Origin: Sphingomonas sp. JUb134 | GTDB taxonomy: Bacteria; Pseudomonadota; Alphaproteobacteria; Sphingomonadales; Sphingomonadaceae | DNA length: 64,000 nt | Assembly: GCF_004341505.2 (NCBI RefSeq) | Contig: NZ_SLYP02000004.1 | Span: 1 to 64,000 of the forward strand | Reading direction: 5' to 3' | In this document: positions 34,334 to 43,470 of the stretch, in pieces | Layout: each line of letters opens with the position of its first letter | How positions within the stretch are numbered: position 1 is the first letter of the stretch | Notes under the pieces: model-generated | Databases searched by the model: none | Seen by the model: the letters and a program-made list of their open reading frames with translations, nothing else | Told to the model about the DNA's origin: nothing | Translations under genes and position numbers: made by a program

Positions 34334-36794
34334 CATACTCGCGCGGGGAGAGCTCGATGTCGAGGTTGGCGCGCTCCTCGGCACACAGGCCGGCAAGGGC
34401 GCGGTTGAGCATCGCCTCCGAGGTCGAGACGAGCTGCACCACCACGCTGTCACCGCGGGCAAGGTCCTTGGCGATCGCGGGGATCAGCGATGGGAGCTTC
34501 ATCCCGATCAGGAGCTGGCCGAAGAACCGCTGCTTGGTCGACTCGAAGATCGACAACGCGGCGGCCTTGGCCCCGCTGTTGTAGGTATCCTTCGAGAAGC
34601 TGTCGGTGACGCGCGTCGCATCGAGGGCGGCGCGCAGGTTGGCGTGGATGATCGCCCATGCATCGGCATAGGCGTCGTACACCGCGATCTGGTCGACCGT
34701 GAGCTGATGCTCCAGGATGTCGTACTCGACGCCGGCGAAGCTCAGCGCGCGCGCGGCGTAGAGCCCCTGCATCTTGAGATCGCGCGCGATCAGCTCCAGC
34801 GCCGCGATCCCGCCCCGGCGCAGGCTTTCCACGAACGCCTTGCGGTCGGCGAAGGCCGTGCCCGGCCCCCACAACCCGAGGCGTGTGGCGTAGGCGAGAT
34901 TGTTCACGTCCGATGCGCCCGTGGCGGAGACGTAGAGGACGCGGGCGCGGGGAAGGAGGTTCTGCAGGCGGACGCCGGCGATCCCCTGGTCGGACCCGTC
35001 CTTGGTGCCGAAGCGGCCTTCGCCGCCGGCGACACCCGCCATCTCGTGCGCCTCGTCGAACACGATCATGCCGTCGAAGCCGTCCCCCAGCCAGTCGAGG
35101 ATCTGGCGAAGCCGTGTGCCTTTGTCGCCGCGGTTGGAGCGCAGCGTCGCATAGGTGAGGAAGAGTACGCCCTCGCCGGCGCCGACGGGTACCCCGAGCT
35201 TCCACTGGTTGAGGTGCTGGATGTCGAGTGCGAGGCCGCCCACCGCGGTCCAGTCACGGCGCGCATCCTCCAGCAGCGTCTCGGTCTTGGAGATCCAGAC
35301 GTGCTTGCGACGGCGGCGGAGCCACTGGTCGAGGATGATCGAGGCGACCTGGCGGCCTTTGCCGGCGCCGGTGCCGTCGGCGAGGAAGAAGCCGGTTCGG
35401 TAGGGCTGGCCCGCGTCGTCAGGCGTCAGGGACAAGCCCTCTTCGGCGGGCAGGAACCGGCCCGGGAGATCGCGCTCGAAAGCATCGCTGGCGTAGATCA
35501 GCGTCTCGAGCTGGGCGTCCGACAGGACCTTGCCGTCGACGACGTGGGCCGGAAGCTGAGGCCGGTAGCTCGGCCGCGGCGCGGTGATCGAGCCCATGGC
35601 AATCGATTCCACCAGCGCCGTCGGGTGCTGCGACGCGCACCCGATCGCGATCCGGCTCGGCCGATAGGGCAGGTAGACGCCCACGGCCTCCTCCACGGGC
35701 GCCGGCTCGGCCATGACGGTATAGTCGATGTTGCGGGTGGCATTGGACACGCGCTCGCGCGTGGTCGGTGCCGGGAGGCGGCGCCGTGCCGAGAGTCCGC
35801 CGAGGAGCGAGCCGGAGGAGGGGCGCATGGAGCGCGGTACCGGCGAGGGAGCGGGCGACGCGGGCGCCTGGACGGCGGCGATGTGGGCGAGGGCGGCCGC
35901 CAGCGTCTCGCAGGGCGTCAGGTCGGCCCCCCCGGGCTGGCCCTTTTCGAGGAGCATGATCTTCACGGCCTGGCCAGTGCCGTGCTTGGCATAGGCGTTA
36001 GCCGGCAGGAGGAGGTGCAGGGTAAGGCCGCACCCTTCGCTGGCCTTGATCCAGGCCCGGCTCGACGTGTCGACGCGGTCGGGGAGGATGGCGGCGCAGC
36101 GGCCACCCGGGGCAAGCCGCATCAGCGCGGCGCGGAGGTGGCGGAACGCCGCCAACGGATCGGCGTGACGGCCGATGCTGCGCGAGAAAGGCGGATTGAT
36201 AAGCAGCGCGGTCGGCCGGATCGTCGGGGATAGCAGATCGTGTATCAGCTCGGCGTCGTGGCGGGTGACGGATACGCCCGGAAAGGCGGCCTGAAGCATC
36301 TCGGCGCGGGCAGGATCGAGCTCGTTAAGGACGAGGCTGGCGCCAGCGCGGCGCGCAAAGGCGGCGAGGAGGCCGGTGCCGGCGGAAGGCTCCAGCACCA
36401 GGTCGGTGGGCGATAGGCGAGCGGCGAGCGCCGCGAGATACGCGATCGGCGCGGGAGTCGAGAATTGCTGGAGCGCGATCTGCTCCTCGCTCCGGACGGT
36501 GTGCGTGGGCAGACTCGCCACTAGGTCGGAAAGCGCAGCAAGGCAGGCCATAGGCTCGAACGGCAGGACCGCGCGCTCGAGGTGGAACACCTGGGCGAGT
36601 TCCAGCATGTCGTAAGCGTCGCGTAAGCACCAGCGCCCGTCAGCCGAGGATCGGCCATAGGCCTGCTCCATTACCCACAGCAGCGTGTCGCGCTGGAGCG
36701 AGCCGTTCCTGGCGATCGCCTCCGCGACAGCCTTGGCGGCGGTGATGGGGGGTTCGGTGAAATCGAATTCGAGGGCTGCGGCTGAGGTGCGCAT
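34329..36794 (-). CDS. Strawberry-notch methylase/helicase copy 2, C-terminally truncated
   Basis: 821 residues from ATG 36794 (GGAGCCCC upstream). An N6-adenine methylase-like domain has EPSAGTGLL and NPPF in LLINPPFSRSIG (about 201). A Pro/Ala/Ser-rich linker leads to the strawberry-notch P-loop ATPase: Walker A GTGAGKGR (about 474) and DEAHE (about 580). It ends LSPREYV with TAA from the RIT palindrome, so the helicase C-terminal domain of full-length relatives is absent. The remaining domains are uninterrupted, so a shortened protein could still be made. Possible roles are DNA modification or anti-restriction. It could equally be called a pseudogene. Confidence 0.82.
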   Translation of the reverse strand: MRTSAAALEFDFTEPPITAAKAVAEAIARNGSLQRDTLLWVMEQAYGRSSADGRWCLRDAYDMLELAQVFHLERAVLPFEPMACLAALSDLVASLPTHTVRSEEQIALQQFSTPAPIAYLAALAARLSPTDLVLEPSAGTGLLAAFARRAGASLVLNELDPARAEMLQAAFPGVSVTRHDAELIHDLLSPTIRPTALLINPPFSRSIGRHADPLAAFRHLRAALMRLAPGGRCAAILPDRVDTSSRAWIKASEGCGLTLHLLLPANAYAKHGTGQAVKIMLLEKGQPGGADLTPCETLAAALAHIAAVQAPASPAPSPVPRSMRPSSGSLLGGLSARRRLPAPTTRERVSNATRNIDYTVMAEPAPVEEAVGVYLPYRPSRIAIGCASQHPTALVESIAMGSITAPRPSYRPQLPAHVVDGKVLSDAQLETLIYASDAFERDLPGRFLPAEEGLSLTPDDAGQPYRTGFFLADGTGAGKGRQVASIILDQWLRRRRKHVWISKTETLLEDARRDWTAVGGLALDIQHLNQWKLGVPVGAGEGVLFLTYATLRSNRGDKGTRLRQILDWLGDGFDGMIVFDEAHEMAGVAGGEGRFGTKDGSDQGIAGVRLQNLLPRARVLYVSATGASDVNNLAYATRLGLWGPGTAFADRKAFVESLRRGGIAALELIARDLKMQGLYAARALSFAGVEYDILEHQLTVDQIAVYDAYADAWAIIHANLRAALDATRVTDSFSKDTYNSGAKAAALSIFESTKQRFFGQLLIGMKLPSLIPAIAKDLARGDSVVVQLVSTSEAMLNRALAGLCAEERANLDIELSPREYV

Positions 36795-36914
36795 CGAGGG
36801 GCTCCGTTCTGTCGCCCGGTGCTCATCACCGGATCAACAGGCCGGAGGCCTCCCTCTCCTCTAGTTTAGTGGGTTGCGTGTCAGCCTGGAGCGAAGCCCA
36901 AAGAGCTAGCTCCG

Positions 36915-37872
36915 TCAGGCCGCCTCGGACGCCATCTCCACGTCTTCGTACACCTTGAGCTGCTCGTCGGACCTGACATCGTCCGATCCTGCCAGCGTCG
37001 CGATCTGCGGAACGATCGGCCGGGCTCGCTGTGCGTGCCGGGCCGTGAACGTCACGAACGTCTGCAGGCGAGGCCGCCCAGCGGTGGGTACCTTTTCGCT
37101 GTGCAGCGACAGCGAGAAGCCCGGCAGGCTGTCCTGCTCGGCCACCTTGGTGATCTCCGCGCGCGCATTCCGAAGCCGGGCTGCGCCGCACCCCATGCGC
37201 TGCGCCACCTCCTCGAGACCGAGCGTAAATGGCTGGTCGGGCTGGCAATGGAACATAGCGATCTCGTAAAGTCGACGCTGGATCGGAGTCAGCGTGAAAT
37301 AGTCGAGATCATAGGCCGCGAGACGACGATCGCGAAGCACGGCGCGATAGAACCAATCGCAGACCGTCACCTCGATATATTTGACGCGCTTCTCGCCGCG
37401 TACATCCTCCGCGTAGACTACGCGAAAGTGATCGAGCCAGGAGAAGTTGTCTTCCTGGGTTTCACCCCCCCGTCGCAATGTTCGTTTCGACAACGGTATT
37501 CCTGAGCCGCCGCAGAGCATCGATCAGGTAGGTGTAGGAACGCTTGCTCGCGTTCGAACCGGTGATCCGGAACAGATCGTGCGCGGTGAAGCGGATGGTT
37601 CGCGCAGGCGAGCCACCCCGGTCGAGGAGATCCGTCATGATGCTCGCGACGTAGAGCAGGATCTCCTTGTCGTAGATCGTCGCGATCCCGTGTTTCCCCG
37701 ACGACACCTCAATGCTCACGCCTTCGGCCTGAAACGTCATGGGTTCGAGCTGTCGGGCCTTCTTCAAAGCGAAGAACGGAAACTCGGCCACGGTCCGTTC
37801 GCCCAGAATCTCTCCGAGCAGGGGGCTATCGAGCGTAAACAGGTTGCCTTGTATCTCCATGGGTCGCGCCAT
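36915..37872 (-). pseudogene. repA: Replication initiator protein A (RPA family), frameshifted
   Basis: Two frames together encode one RepA/RPA-type initiator of about 318 residues. The first part (ATG 37872, GAGGAG upstream) runs NLFTLDSPLLGEILGERTVAE to TNIATGG and stops at 37462. The second resumes GGETQEDNFSWLDHF and runs to 36915. The break is at a run of seven C on the plus strand (37465-37471); six would join the frames. It is either a real inactivating slip, a sequence error or, less likely, programmed slippage. The region 36795-36914 holds nothing obvious. Confidence 0.8.
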
Positions 37873-37946
37873 CGGGGGACTCCTCGAGGGAGGTGATGAC
37901 AAACATTGGCGCCCCGTTGCAACGCCCGATCCGCATTCTCCCGGGC

Positions 37947-38399
37947 TTTCGTGCGGTAAAGCACGAGCTTTAGAGCCTTTAAGCGCCGATCTTCGACCGA
38001 TCTGCCGCCTCGATCCCGTTCAAGGGACGAGTGCCGACTGGAATGCTGATCAGATCCGATTCGCTTTCGGCCCTGCCGCCTTGATTCGTGCTTTACCGCA
38101 CGAAAGTGCCGGTCCGTAGCGCGTGAGCGGCCCGGATGTGGTGAGTTACCGCACGAAAGGTCATCCAAACAGGTCAATGCGGGCCAGCTTCAGGCGGGAA
38201 AGCGCACGTAAGCCAAGCCCCGCGGACGGTGATGAGGACGAAAACGCGCACGAAAGCCGGTAGAGCATCGATGTAGCGGCGCCCTACCGGATTCTGAACC
38301 GCGTCAGGATCTGGAGTGGAATAGCGCACGAAAGGGAGCGAGCCGCCCTGCGTGTCGATGGGCGAGGTTCGAGCGACGTTCGTGCTTTACCGCACGGAA
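37947..38399. repeat. Iteron-like repeat cluster A of the second replication region
   Basis: Copies of TTCGTGCTTTACCGCACGAAA, itself a 7-bp-arm inverted repeat, lie at 37947-37967 (reversed), 38085-38105 and 38379-38399. Partial copies ending GCACGAAAG lie near 38141-38159, 38247 and 38324. The stretch 37903-38441 has no gene. It separates the RPA-type repA from repC and probably forms an origin or initiator-binding region. Confidence 0.75.
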
Positions 38400-38441
38400 G
38401 GGTCGTAGGGGCGCGGCTCGCAGCGGCGGGCAACCACCCGA

Positions 38442-39680
38442 TCACTGGAGCGCCGGGCTGGTGCGGAAGCCCCAGAGGCTCTTCGACAGATCGAGTTCGC
38501 CGCGATGAGCGCGGGTCACCATTCCAGCGAAATAGGCGCCCGGCGTCAGGCGGATTTCATCGCGAGCGTCCCGTTCCGCTGTGATCATAACGGCGATCGA
38601 CGCCCCATCGGCGCCGAGATGGTCGAGCGCATCAACCCAGGTCCCGGTTCGTATGCCTAGATCGTTCCGAAGCCGGGCAGCGGCCCGATGAAGATCGGTC
38701 CAGCCCGGCCGGTCACGATCTACGTACATCGCCGTGGTTGGAAACATCTCGACGAGCTCACGGGGCGAGGTCTTGAAGTCGCTCTTGGACGGCGATGCCG
38801 GGAGCTCGGCTTCACCGTCATGTCCGCCCTCCCGATCAAAACTACAATCTCGCAAAGCCTGTACGGATTTGAGAGAGGGGTTGGTTTGTATATGTATGAA
38901 GGGTGAGGATTTTGACCCTGAGCCGTCTGTTTCTACGACAAACATGAACTCGTCGATCGTGCGGCCGATCTCCGCTTCGACAGCCGGAAGACCCGCAATC
39001 GCGGCCTCATAGGCCGTTGCGTCGCGGCTCGTGCGCGCAGCTGCGGCTTGCTGGGCGATCTTCTCGATGGCGTCCTGAAGCGCGATCCAGTGCGAGCCGG
39101 TCAGGCGCATGTCGGCCGCCTGGGCGAGCGCCTGCGCAACCATGCGACGTACCCGCGCAATCTCCTGGCGGCCGAGTTTGTCCATCCGGGAGAAGGCGCT
39201 GTGAGCCTCTGCTGCGGCTTTCAGCTCCTGAAAGCGGACGCGTAGAGGAGAGAGATCGATCCCATAGGCGCTGATGATCTCGCCCGTGTCGCTTCTCTGT
39301 CCACGACGACGACCGTGGGCGGCGTCGCGCATCGTGACGAGAGCCAAGGCGCGGAGCTGGCGGAGCCGGGCCTTGATCGCACTCTCGGTGACACCGGCGA
39401 GCTCAGCCAGCGTGTAGTTGCTCGGCCACGCGATCGGCCGGGCATCGCCCTTGTAATCGTCGGGGCGGGTGTAGCCGATCAGATGCTTCAGCGTCTCGAG
39501 CGCTGACGCGCTCAGTCCGATGGCCGTCTTGGCGCCGTCGAGGATGCGGTAAAGATCGTTGCGATCGACATCGCCCGCGGTCTCCATCCGCGCTGCCAAC
39601 TCCCGCTCGATATGTCGGGTGAGCGCGGAGATCGGGCGGGCTCCGGTCCGCCCCGTAAAGGCGGTTTGGGTATAGGACAT
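38442..39680 (-). CDS. repC: RepC-type replication protein
   Basis: 412 residues from ATG 39680 (GGGGAG upstream). The N-terminal region (RNDLYRILDGAKTAIGLSASALETLKHLI) and winged helix (WPSNYTLAELAGVTESAIKARLRQLRALALV) match the RP-C family of repABC initiators. The C-terminus contains a variable linker and SPRELVEMFPT. RepC normally initiates replication from an origin inside its own gene. No repA/repB partition pair of the repABC type adjoins it; instead an RPA-type repA and CGTGC...GCACG repeats flank it, an unusual arrangement. Confidence 0.85.
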   Translation of the reverse strand: MSYTQTAFTGRTGARPISALTRHIERELAARMETAGDVDRNDLYRILDGAKTAIGLSASALETLKHLIGYTRPDDYKGDARPIAWPSNYTLAELAGVTESAIKARLRQLRALALVTMRDAAHGRRRGQRSDTGEIISAYGIDLSPLRVRFQELKAAAEAHSAFSRMDKLGRQEIARVRRMVAQALAQAADMRLTGSHWIALQDAIEKIAQQAAAARTSRDATAYEAAIAGLPAVEAEIGRTIDEFMFVVETDGSGSKSSPFIHIQTNPSLKSVQALRDCSFDREGGHDGEAELPASPSKSDFKTSPRELVEMFPTTAMYVDRDRPGWTDLHRAAARLRNDLGIRTGTWVDALDHLGADGASIAVMITAERDARDEIRLTPGAYFAGMVTRAHRGELDLSKSLWGFRTSPALQ

Positions 39681-39958
39681 CGTTCGACACTCCCCGTGGG
39701 AGGCCGTCACCAGACAAAGCTATAGCGTGGCGCGAGGCGCGCGATCTTGAACGGGGCGGGGGAGGGTGCTACCTACAGCTACTGTCGTAGTAGGCCTCAC
39801 GCTTGCCGGCGTGTGGTAGCGGATCTCCGCAGGGTGCCCGGCCTCGTGCCGGGCATTCTTTATTTGGTCACAGCCGGCTCCCTGTCCCGCCGCGATTCCC
39901 TTTGATCCGGCGTCGAAACCAGAAGCGTGGAAAACGGCGCAGCGTTCAAGGCAGCTGA

Positions 39959-40012
39959 CTCGTGCTTTACCGAACGAAAGGGGCACCAATTCTCGTGCTT
40001 TACCGCACGAAA
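39959..40012. repeat. Iteron-like repeat cluster B upstream of repC
   Basis: Two more copies of the CTCGTGCTTTACCGCACGAAA motif at 39959-39979 (one mismatch, CGAACG) and 39992-40012, 33 bp apart. 39711-39958 shows no convincing gene; the cluster may regulate repC or belong to its origin. Confidence 0.75.
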
Positions 40013-40046
40013 CCGCACGCGCCGCGCTCGCCGCAGTAAGTGACGG

Positions 40047-40505
40047 TCAAACGCCTAGTCGTTCTGCGCCCAATTGCAGATCAAGCCAGTGATCGAGGGC
40101 GTCGCCAAGTACAGGCTGCATCGTGACGATCAGTCGGCGGCGGTCGTTCGGGTCCGGTCCACGGCTGATATAGCCCAGCGCTTCGATGTTCTCGATGTGC
40201 CGCAGCGCTGTCGTCGTCGATCCGCCACTCAGGCTGCAGAGTTGCGAGACGGCGACAACGTGCTGTTCACGCGTCGCGACGTATAATTCTAGGATCATGT
40301 CCCAGCTCGGATCGTAGAACCGAACACCGGTGAATTGTGTAAACCTGCGGCGTCGGCCCGAGAGGATCGCCTTCGCCGCAGCGAGACGCCCCCCGTCGCT
40401 TTCTTGGCTCGACCGCTGCGCAGTAAGCAGGGTGTCCTCGATCGCCTTGCGGGGAAGGCGAACGACGACGTCTATGAGTTCGTCTCCTTGAGATGCTGTA
40501 GCCAT
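40047..40505 (-). CDS. MarR-like winged-helix regulator
   Basis: 152 residues. A winged-helix domain is visible (VVAVSQLCSLSGGSTTTALRHIENIEALGYISRGPDPNDRRRLIVTMQPV), with the basic wing and RRRL segment typical of MarR proteins. The N-terminal third is unusual and basic (SGRRRRFTQFTG). Such small regulators often lie beside replication genes of sphingomonad plasmids. The start overlaps the end of the next upstream gene by 34 bases, so they are probably co-transcribed. Ligand and targets are unknown. Confidence 0.7.
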   Translation of the reverse strand: MATASQGDELIDVVVRLPRKAIEDTLLTAQRSSQESDGGRLAAAKAILSGRRRRFTQFTGVRFYDPSWDMILELYVATREQHVVAVSQLCSLSGGSTTTALRHIENIEALGYISRGPDPNDRRRLIVTMQPVLGDALDHWLDLQLGAERLGV

Positions 40506-40957
40506 TGTCGTCTCGACCCATCTCGGATGTGGGGCGCGGCATGAGACGCCAGGCGGAAAGTCCCGAGCGCGAGCGCGCCGAGTGCCAGATAGGCGTAGAT
40601 GCCGAGGCCGGTGTGGTAGGCAAAGAGCGGCACGCGCGGCAGCAGCGCTCCGCAGATGCTCATAAAGAGATCAGCCAGAGCGAATCCTGCTGCCCAAACG
40701 GGCCAGAAGCGAGTGGTCGTCGTTCCCAGCCAGAAGAAGCCGGCGGCGACGGCGGCGTCGATGGCGAGCACCCAGCCTTCGGCGGGCACCCAAGCGCTAG
40801 AGGGGGCAAGCAGCCGAAACGCTATCGTTGCGCCGAAGCCCGCGACGTTGATCAAGACGCCCAGCCGCTCGGGTCTGCCGCCCCGCACCAAGGCGAAAAG
40901 CAGCACGACCACCATGACCACGTTGAAGACGACCGCGAGGATAACCTGGGTCGTCAC
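40472..40957 (-). CDS. Hypothetical membrane protein, five or so helices
   Basis: 161 residues from GTG 40957. Hydrophobic segments at about 5-25, 34-52, 61-78, 83-104 and 112-135 predict an integral inner-membrane protein with a basic C-terminal tail (RDGSRRQWLQHLKETNS). No recognised motif. The GC pattern and tight packing with the MarR-like gene support a real gene. Function unknown. Confidence 0.6.
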   Translation of the reverse strand: MTTQVILAVVFNVVMVVVLLFALVRGGRPERLGVLINVAGFGATIAFRLLAPSSAWVPAEGWVLAIDAAVAAGFFWLGTTTTRFWPVWAAGFALADLFMSICGALLPRVPLFAYHTGLGIYAYLALGALALGTFRLASHAAPHIRDGSRRQWLQHLKETNS

Positions 40958-40979
40958 AGGCTTCGCCGTCCCCCGTTTC

Positions 40980-41321
40980 TCAGGCCCCCTGCAGCTCCCT
41001 TTCCTCTTCCGACGCGATTGCCGGTTTCGGCAGGTTCTCGCCCCAACTCGTTTCGGAGAGGCCGAGCTGCCGGCCGGCCTTTTCGATCGAGAGGTGGGCC
41101 CGCAACGCCATCTGGTCCTGACCTTCGACGAGTGCAGCGAGCGCCGCCACAGTCGCCTTCACCGTCCGCTGGGCCATCGCAGGGGAGAGCCGATGAGCGT
41201 CCGTCGCGTCGAGCGTGGTTAGGAGAAACTGGGCGGTGTCGCGGGCTGCAAGATTGATCGATCGCTCGGCCTTCCGCAGCTCGTCGGCGATGATCCGGCT
41301 GGTGTTCGTCAGTGCGTTCAT
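40980..41321 (-). CDS. Hypothetical small helical protein
   Basis: 113 residues from ATG 41321 with a strong GAGGAGGCG site. Mostly alpha-helical and Ala/Leu-rich (RIIADELRKAERSINLAARDTAQFLL...QRTVKATVAALAALVEGQDQMA). The length and amphipathic helices recall phasin-like or structural proteins, but there is no firm family. It lies 22 bases upstream of the membrane gene and 27 downstream of the LuxR-type gene in one probable operon. Confidence 0.6.
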   Translation of the reverse strand: MNALTNTSRIIADELRKAERSINLAARDTAQFLLTTLDATDAHRLSPAMAQRTVKATVAALAALVEGQDQMALRAHLSIEKAGRQLGLSETSWGENLPKPAIASEEERELQGA

Positions 41322-41348
41322 TGCGCCTCCTCGGGCGCACAGCGCCCG

Positions 41349-41837
41349 TCAAAGTGGTTTCAGCCCAAGCAGGAGGAGCAGCGTCACGAGGGCCATGCCG
41401 GCCGCAGTCAGCCCTAGCGGAACAACGATCGCGATGATCGTGGTCCAGGAGGCGACCTGCTTCCAGGTCATCATGTTCGCTGCCGCCCTAGCGGTCGGCC
41501 AGGCAGGAGGAAGCGGGAAAGTCGGCTCGTCGGAAGGTAGGGCGATTGCAGGGGGTAAAGGCTCTACCCCGGCGTCGTGATCAGCGAGGAGGCGTGCTGC
41601 GTCAAAGCGTGTCGGCACGCCGAGGAGATTGTTCGCCTTCAACAACTGCTTGTCGACAGCACGGTGGCTGCTGCCCGTCGTCGCCGCAATCTCCTTCGAG
41701 CTGCGATTTTGGAGCACGAGGCGGAGGTAGGATTTTTGCCTCTCGGATAACAGGCCGATCCGCTCCGGGGGCGTCAGCCTGTCGTTGGAGGTGGGGAAGG
41801 GGGCGGTAGGGTCACGACCGGGATCGGTGGTCAGCAT
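41349..41837 (-). CDS. LuxR-type HTH protein with C-terminal membrane segment
   Basis: 162 residues from ATG 41837. A GerE/LuxR helix-turn-helix (LSERQKSYLRLVLQNRSSKEIAATTGSSHRAVDKQLLKANNLLG) lies near the N-terminus. The C-terminal end is a long hydrophobic region (TTIIAIVVPLGLTAAGMALVTLLLLLG), so it is a DNA-binding protein tethered to the membrane. No sensor domain is present. Membrane-bound LuxR-HTH proteins of this size occur beside plasmid replication genes in sphingomonads; target unknown. A TTG start at 41858 would add seven residues. Confidence 0.72.
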   Translation of the reverse strand: MLTTDPGRDPTAPFPTSNDRLTPPERIGLLSERQKSYLRLVLQNRSSKEIAATTGSSHRAVDKQLLKANNLLGVPTRFDAARLLADHDAGVEPLPPAIALPSDEPTFPLPPAWPTARAAANMMTWKQVASWTTIIAIVVPLGLTAAGMALVTLLLLLGLKPL

Positions 41838-41950
41838 TCTTGGTACATAGGTGCGCAACTCGGAACGGTTCGACTCCAGGTCAGGGGCAATTTCGACTCA
41901 CGCGTCACCCCATGCAAGGCTTCGTTCGCAGCCGTCTCGGCCAAGTGCTT

Positions 41951-42259
41951 CTAATGAAGGACAGATGCGTCACGAAGCGATGCGGACGCGTCCTGGAGGT
42001 ACGTTGCCCAGAGCGACAGGATCCGCGCTTCTGCCGGCCGTTCCGCAGCGGAGATAGAAGCGAACTCAGCGAGCATGCGCGCAAGATCGCCGCTCGCAAC
42101 GACGCGCTCCCGCTCTAGGATCGTGGCAAGGAAAGCCAGGCACTCGCCTTGCGCGCGCACCAGGGCATCCAACTCGGCCGAGATTGGAGGTTCCGAGTCT
42201 CGCTGAAGGGTCTCGGCTTCTCGACGCCAGCGCGCGGGTAACCATTTTGACAAAGCCAT
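41951..42259 (-). CDS. Hypothetical protein, small helical
   Basis: 102 residues from ATG 42259. Sequence is helical and acidic/Ala-rich (SAELDALVRAQGECLAFLATILERERVVASGDLARMLAEFASI) with no recognised domain. The open frame continues upstream to 42757 but that extension has basic, noncoding-like composition, so the internal ATG is preferred. No good ribosome site precedes it. 42260-42685 contains nothing else I can support. Confidence 0.45.
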   Translation of the reverse strand: MALSKWLPARWRREAETLQRDSEPPISAELDALVRAQGECLAFLATILERERVVASGDLARMLAEFASISAAERPAEARILSLWATYLQDASASLRDASVLH

Positions 42260-42685
42260 TGAGCGCGTCCCACCGTCCGCCGCAGCCGGGACGGTTGAAC
42301 ACGCGGGAACACTGGTAACCACGCCCCACGTATTCCCCACACCGGCAAGCCGACGACAAGGTCTTTTATTCCGCGGGCCGCCCGACAAAGTCGGGGACCC
42401 AGTGTTCGGCCGCACATGCGGGCCAGGTTCGGTGTTCAAGCCGCTCCTTGGCTTGCCTGCTATGGCACAGACGCGCTTTGAACGCACCCCAATCTTGTGG
42501 CGCCGATCGACGCAGAGGGGTGCTAGGCGACGGTGAGGCTCATGGTGCTTGCCGGAACGGCTATAACGTGACAGGGTGGCTATTTCGGGCCGGCTAATCT
42601 CGCTAGGCTCGGCGACATCGGTAATTGCTGTTATGAGCCGGTATCGGCGGCAGGGGCTCACTTGAGCGTACCCGATGGAGCCACT

Positions 42686-43404
42686 GTGACGAACCCTATT
42701 CGCGCGGCGCGGGTGTACCTGCGTGTCAGCACCGAGGAGCAGGATCTCGAACGCCAAGAGGCGATCGTCGCCGGTGCGCGTGCGGCCGGCTATTACGTGG
42801 CAGCGGTATACCGAGAGAAGGCGTCGGGCGCGCGGCCCGACCGGCCGGAGCTAATCCGCATGATCGAGGATCTGCAACCGGGGGAGGTAGTGCTGGCCGA
42901 GAAGATTGACCGGATCAGCCGCTTGCCGCTCCCGGAAGCCGAGCGGCTGGTGGCGGCGATCCGTGCCAAGGGCGCGCGGCTAGCGGTGCCGGGATCGTGG
43001 ACCTGTCTGATTTCGTAGCGGACAGTGCCGGTGTAGCGCGCATCGTGCTCGAAGCGGTGCAGGACATGCTGCTGCGAGTCGCGCTCCAGACCGCGCGCGA
43101 CGACTACGAGACGCGGCGCGAGCGCCAGCGCGAAGGGATCGAGATTGCGAAAACGGCAGGCCGGTACAAAGGCCGCAAGCCGGACACGGCGCTCCACAAG
43201 CGCATCGTCGGGCTCAGGGAGGCAGGCATGAGCATTGCGCGGACGGCCGAGCTGGCCGGCTGCAGCATTGCGCAGGTGAAGCGGGTAACCGCGCTGCATC
43301 GGTCGAAAGCGGATTCAGACATGAACGGGACGCGCGCTCAAGGTGCGAGTCATGCGACGAAGATCGTCACTTCGGTCGTCGAAGCGGATCGCGCGGCGAG
43401 CTAA
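42686..43404 (+). pseudogene. Serine resolvase, frameshifted
   Basis: A resolvase split by a one-base loss. The first frame from GTG 42686 (GGAG upstream) gives RVYLRVSTEEQDLERQ with the active-site Ser and VVLAEKIDRISRL, then goes wrong after ARLAVPG. The second frame resumes VDLSDFVADSAGVARIVLEA near 42997 and ends with a helix-turn-helix (MSIARTAELAGCSIAQVKRV). One extra G in the GGG at about 42992 would restore it. Probably inactive. Confidence 0.78.
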
Positions 43405-43470
43405 CCGGACGGGTTTACCAGGCGATATACACGGCGAGCTCGTCCGGCGCCCCGTTCGGGACTGCCCGTT

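Noticed and set aside
37462..37475. Programmed frameshifting in repA
   Set aside because: No slippery-heptamer plus pseudoknot pattern was seen and the shift needed is not the common -1; a homopolymer slip is simpler.
37947..40012. CRISPR array in the CGTGC repeat region
   Set aside because: Repeat spacing is irregular, copies are in both orientations, there are no uniform spacers and no cas genes.
42260..42757. Upstream extension of the small gene at 41951
   Set aside because: Composition is basic and irregular with no family similarity; an internal ATG at 42259 fits the coding part.
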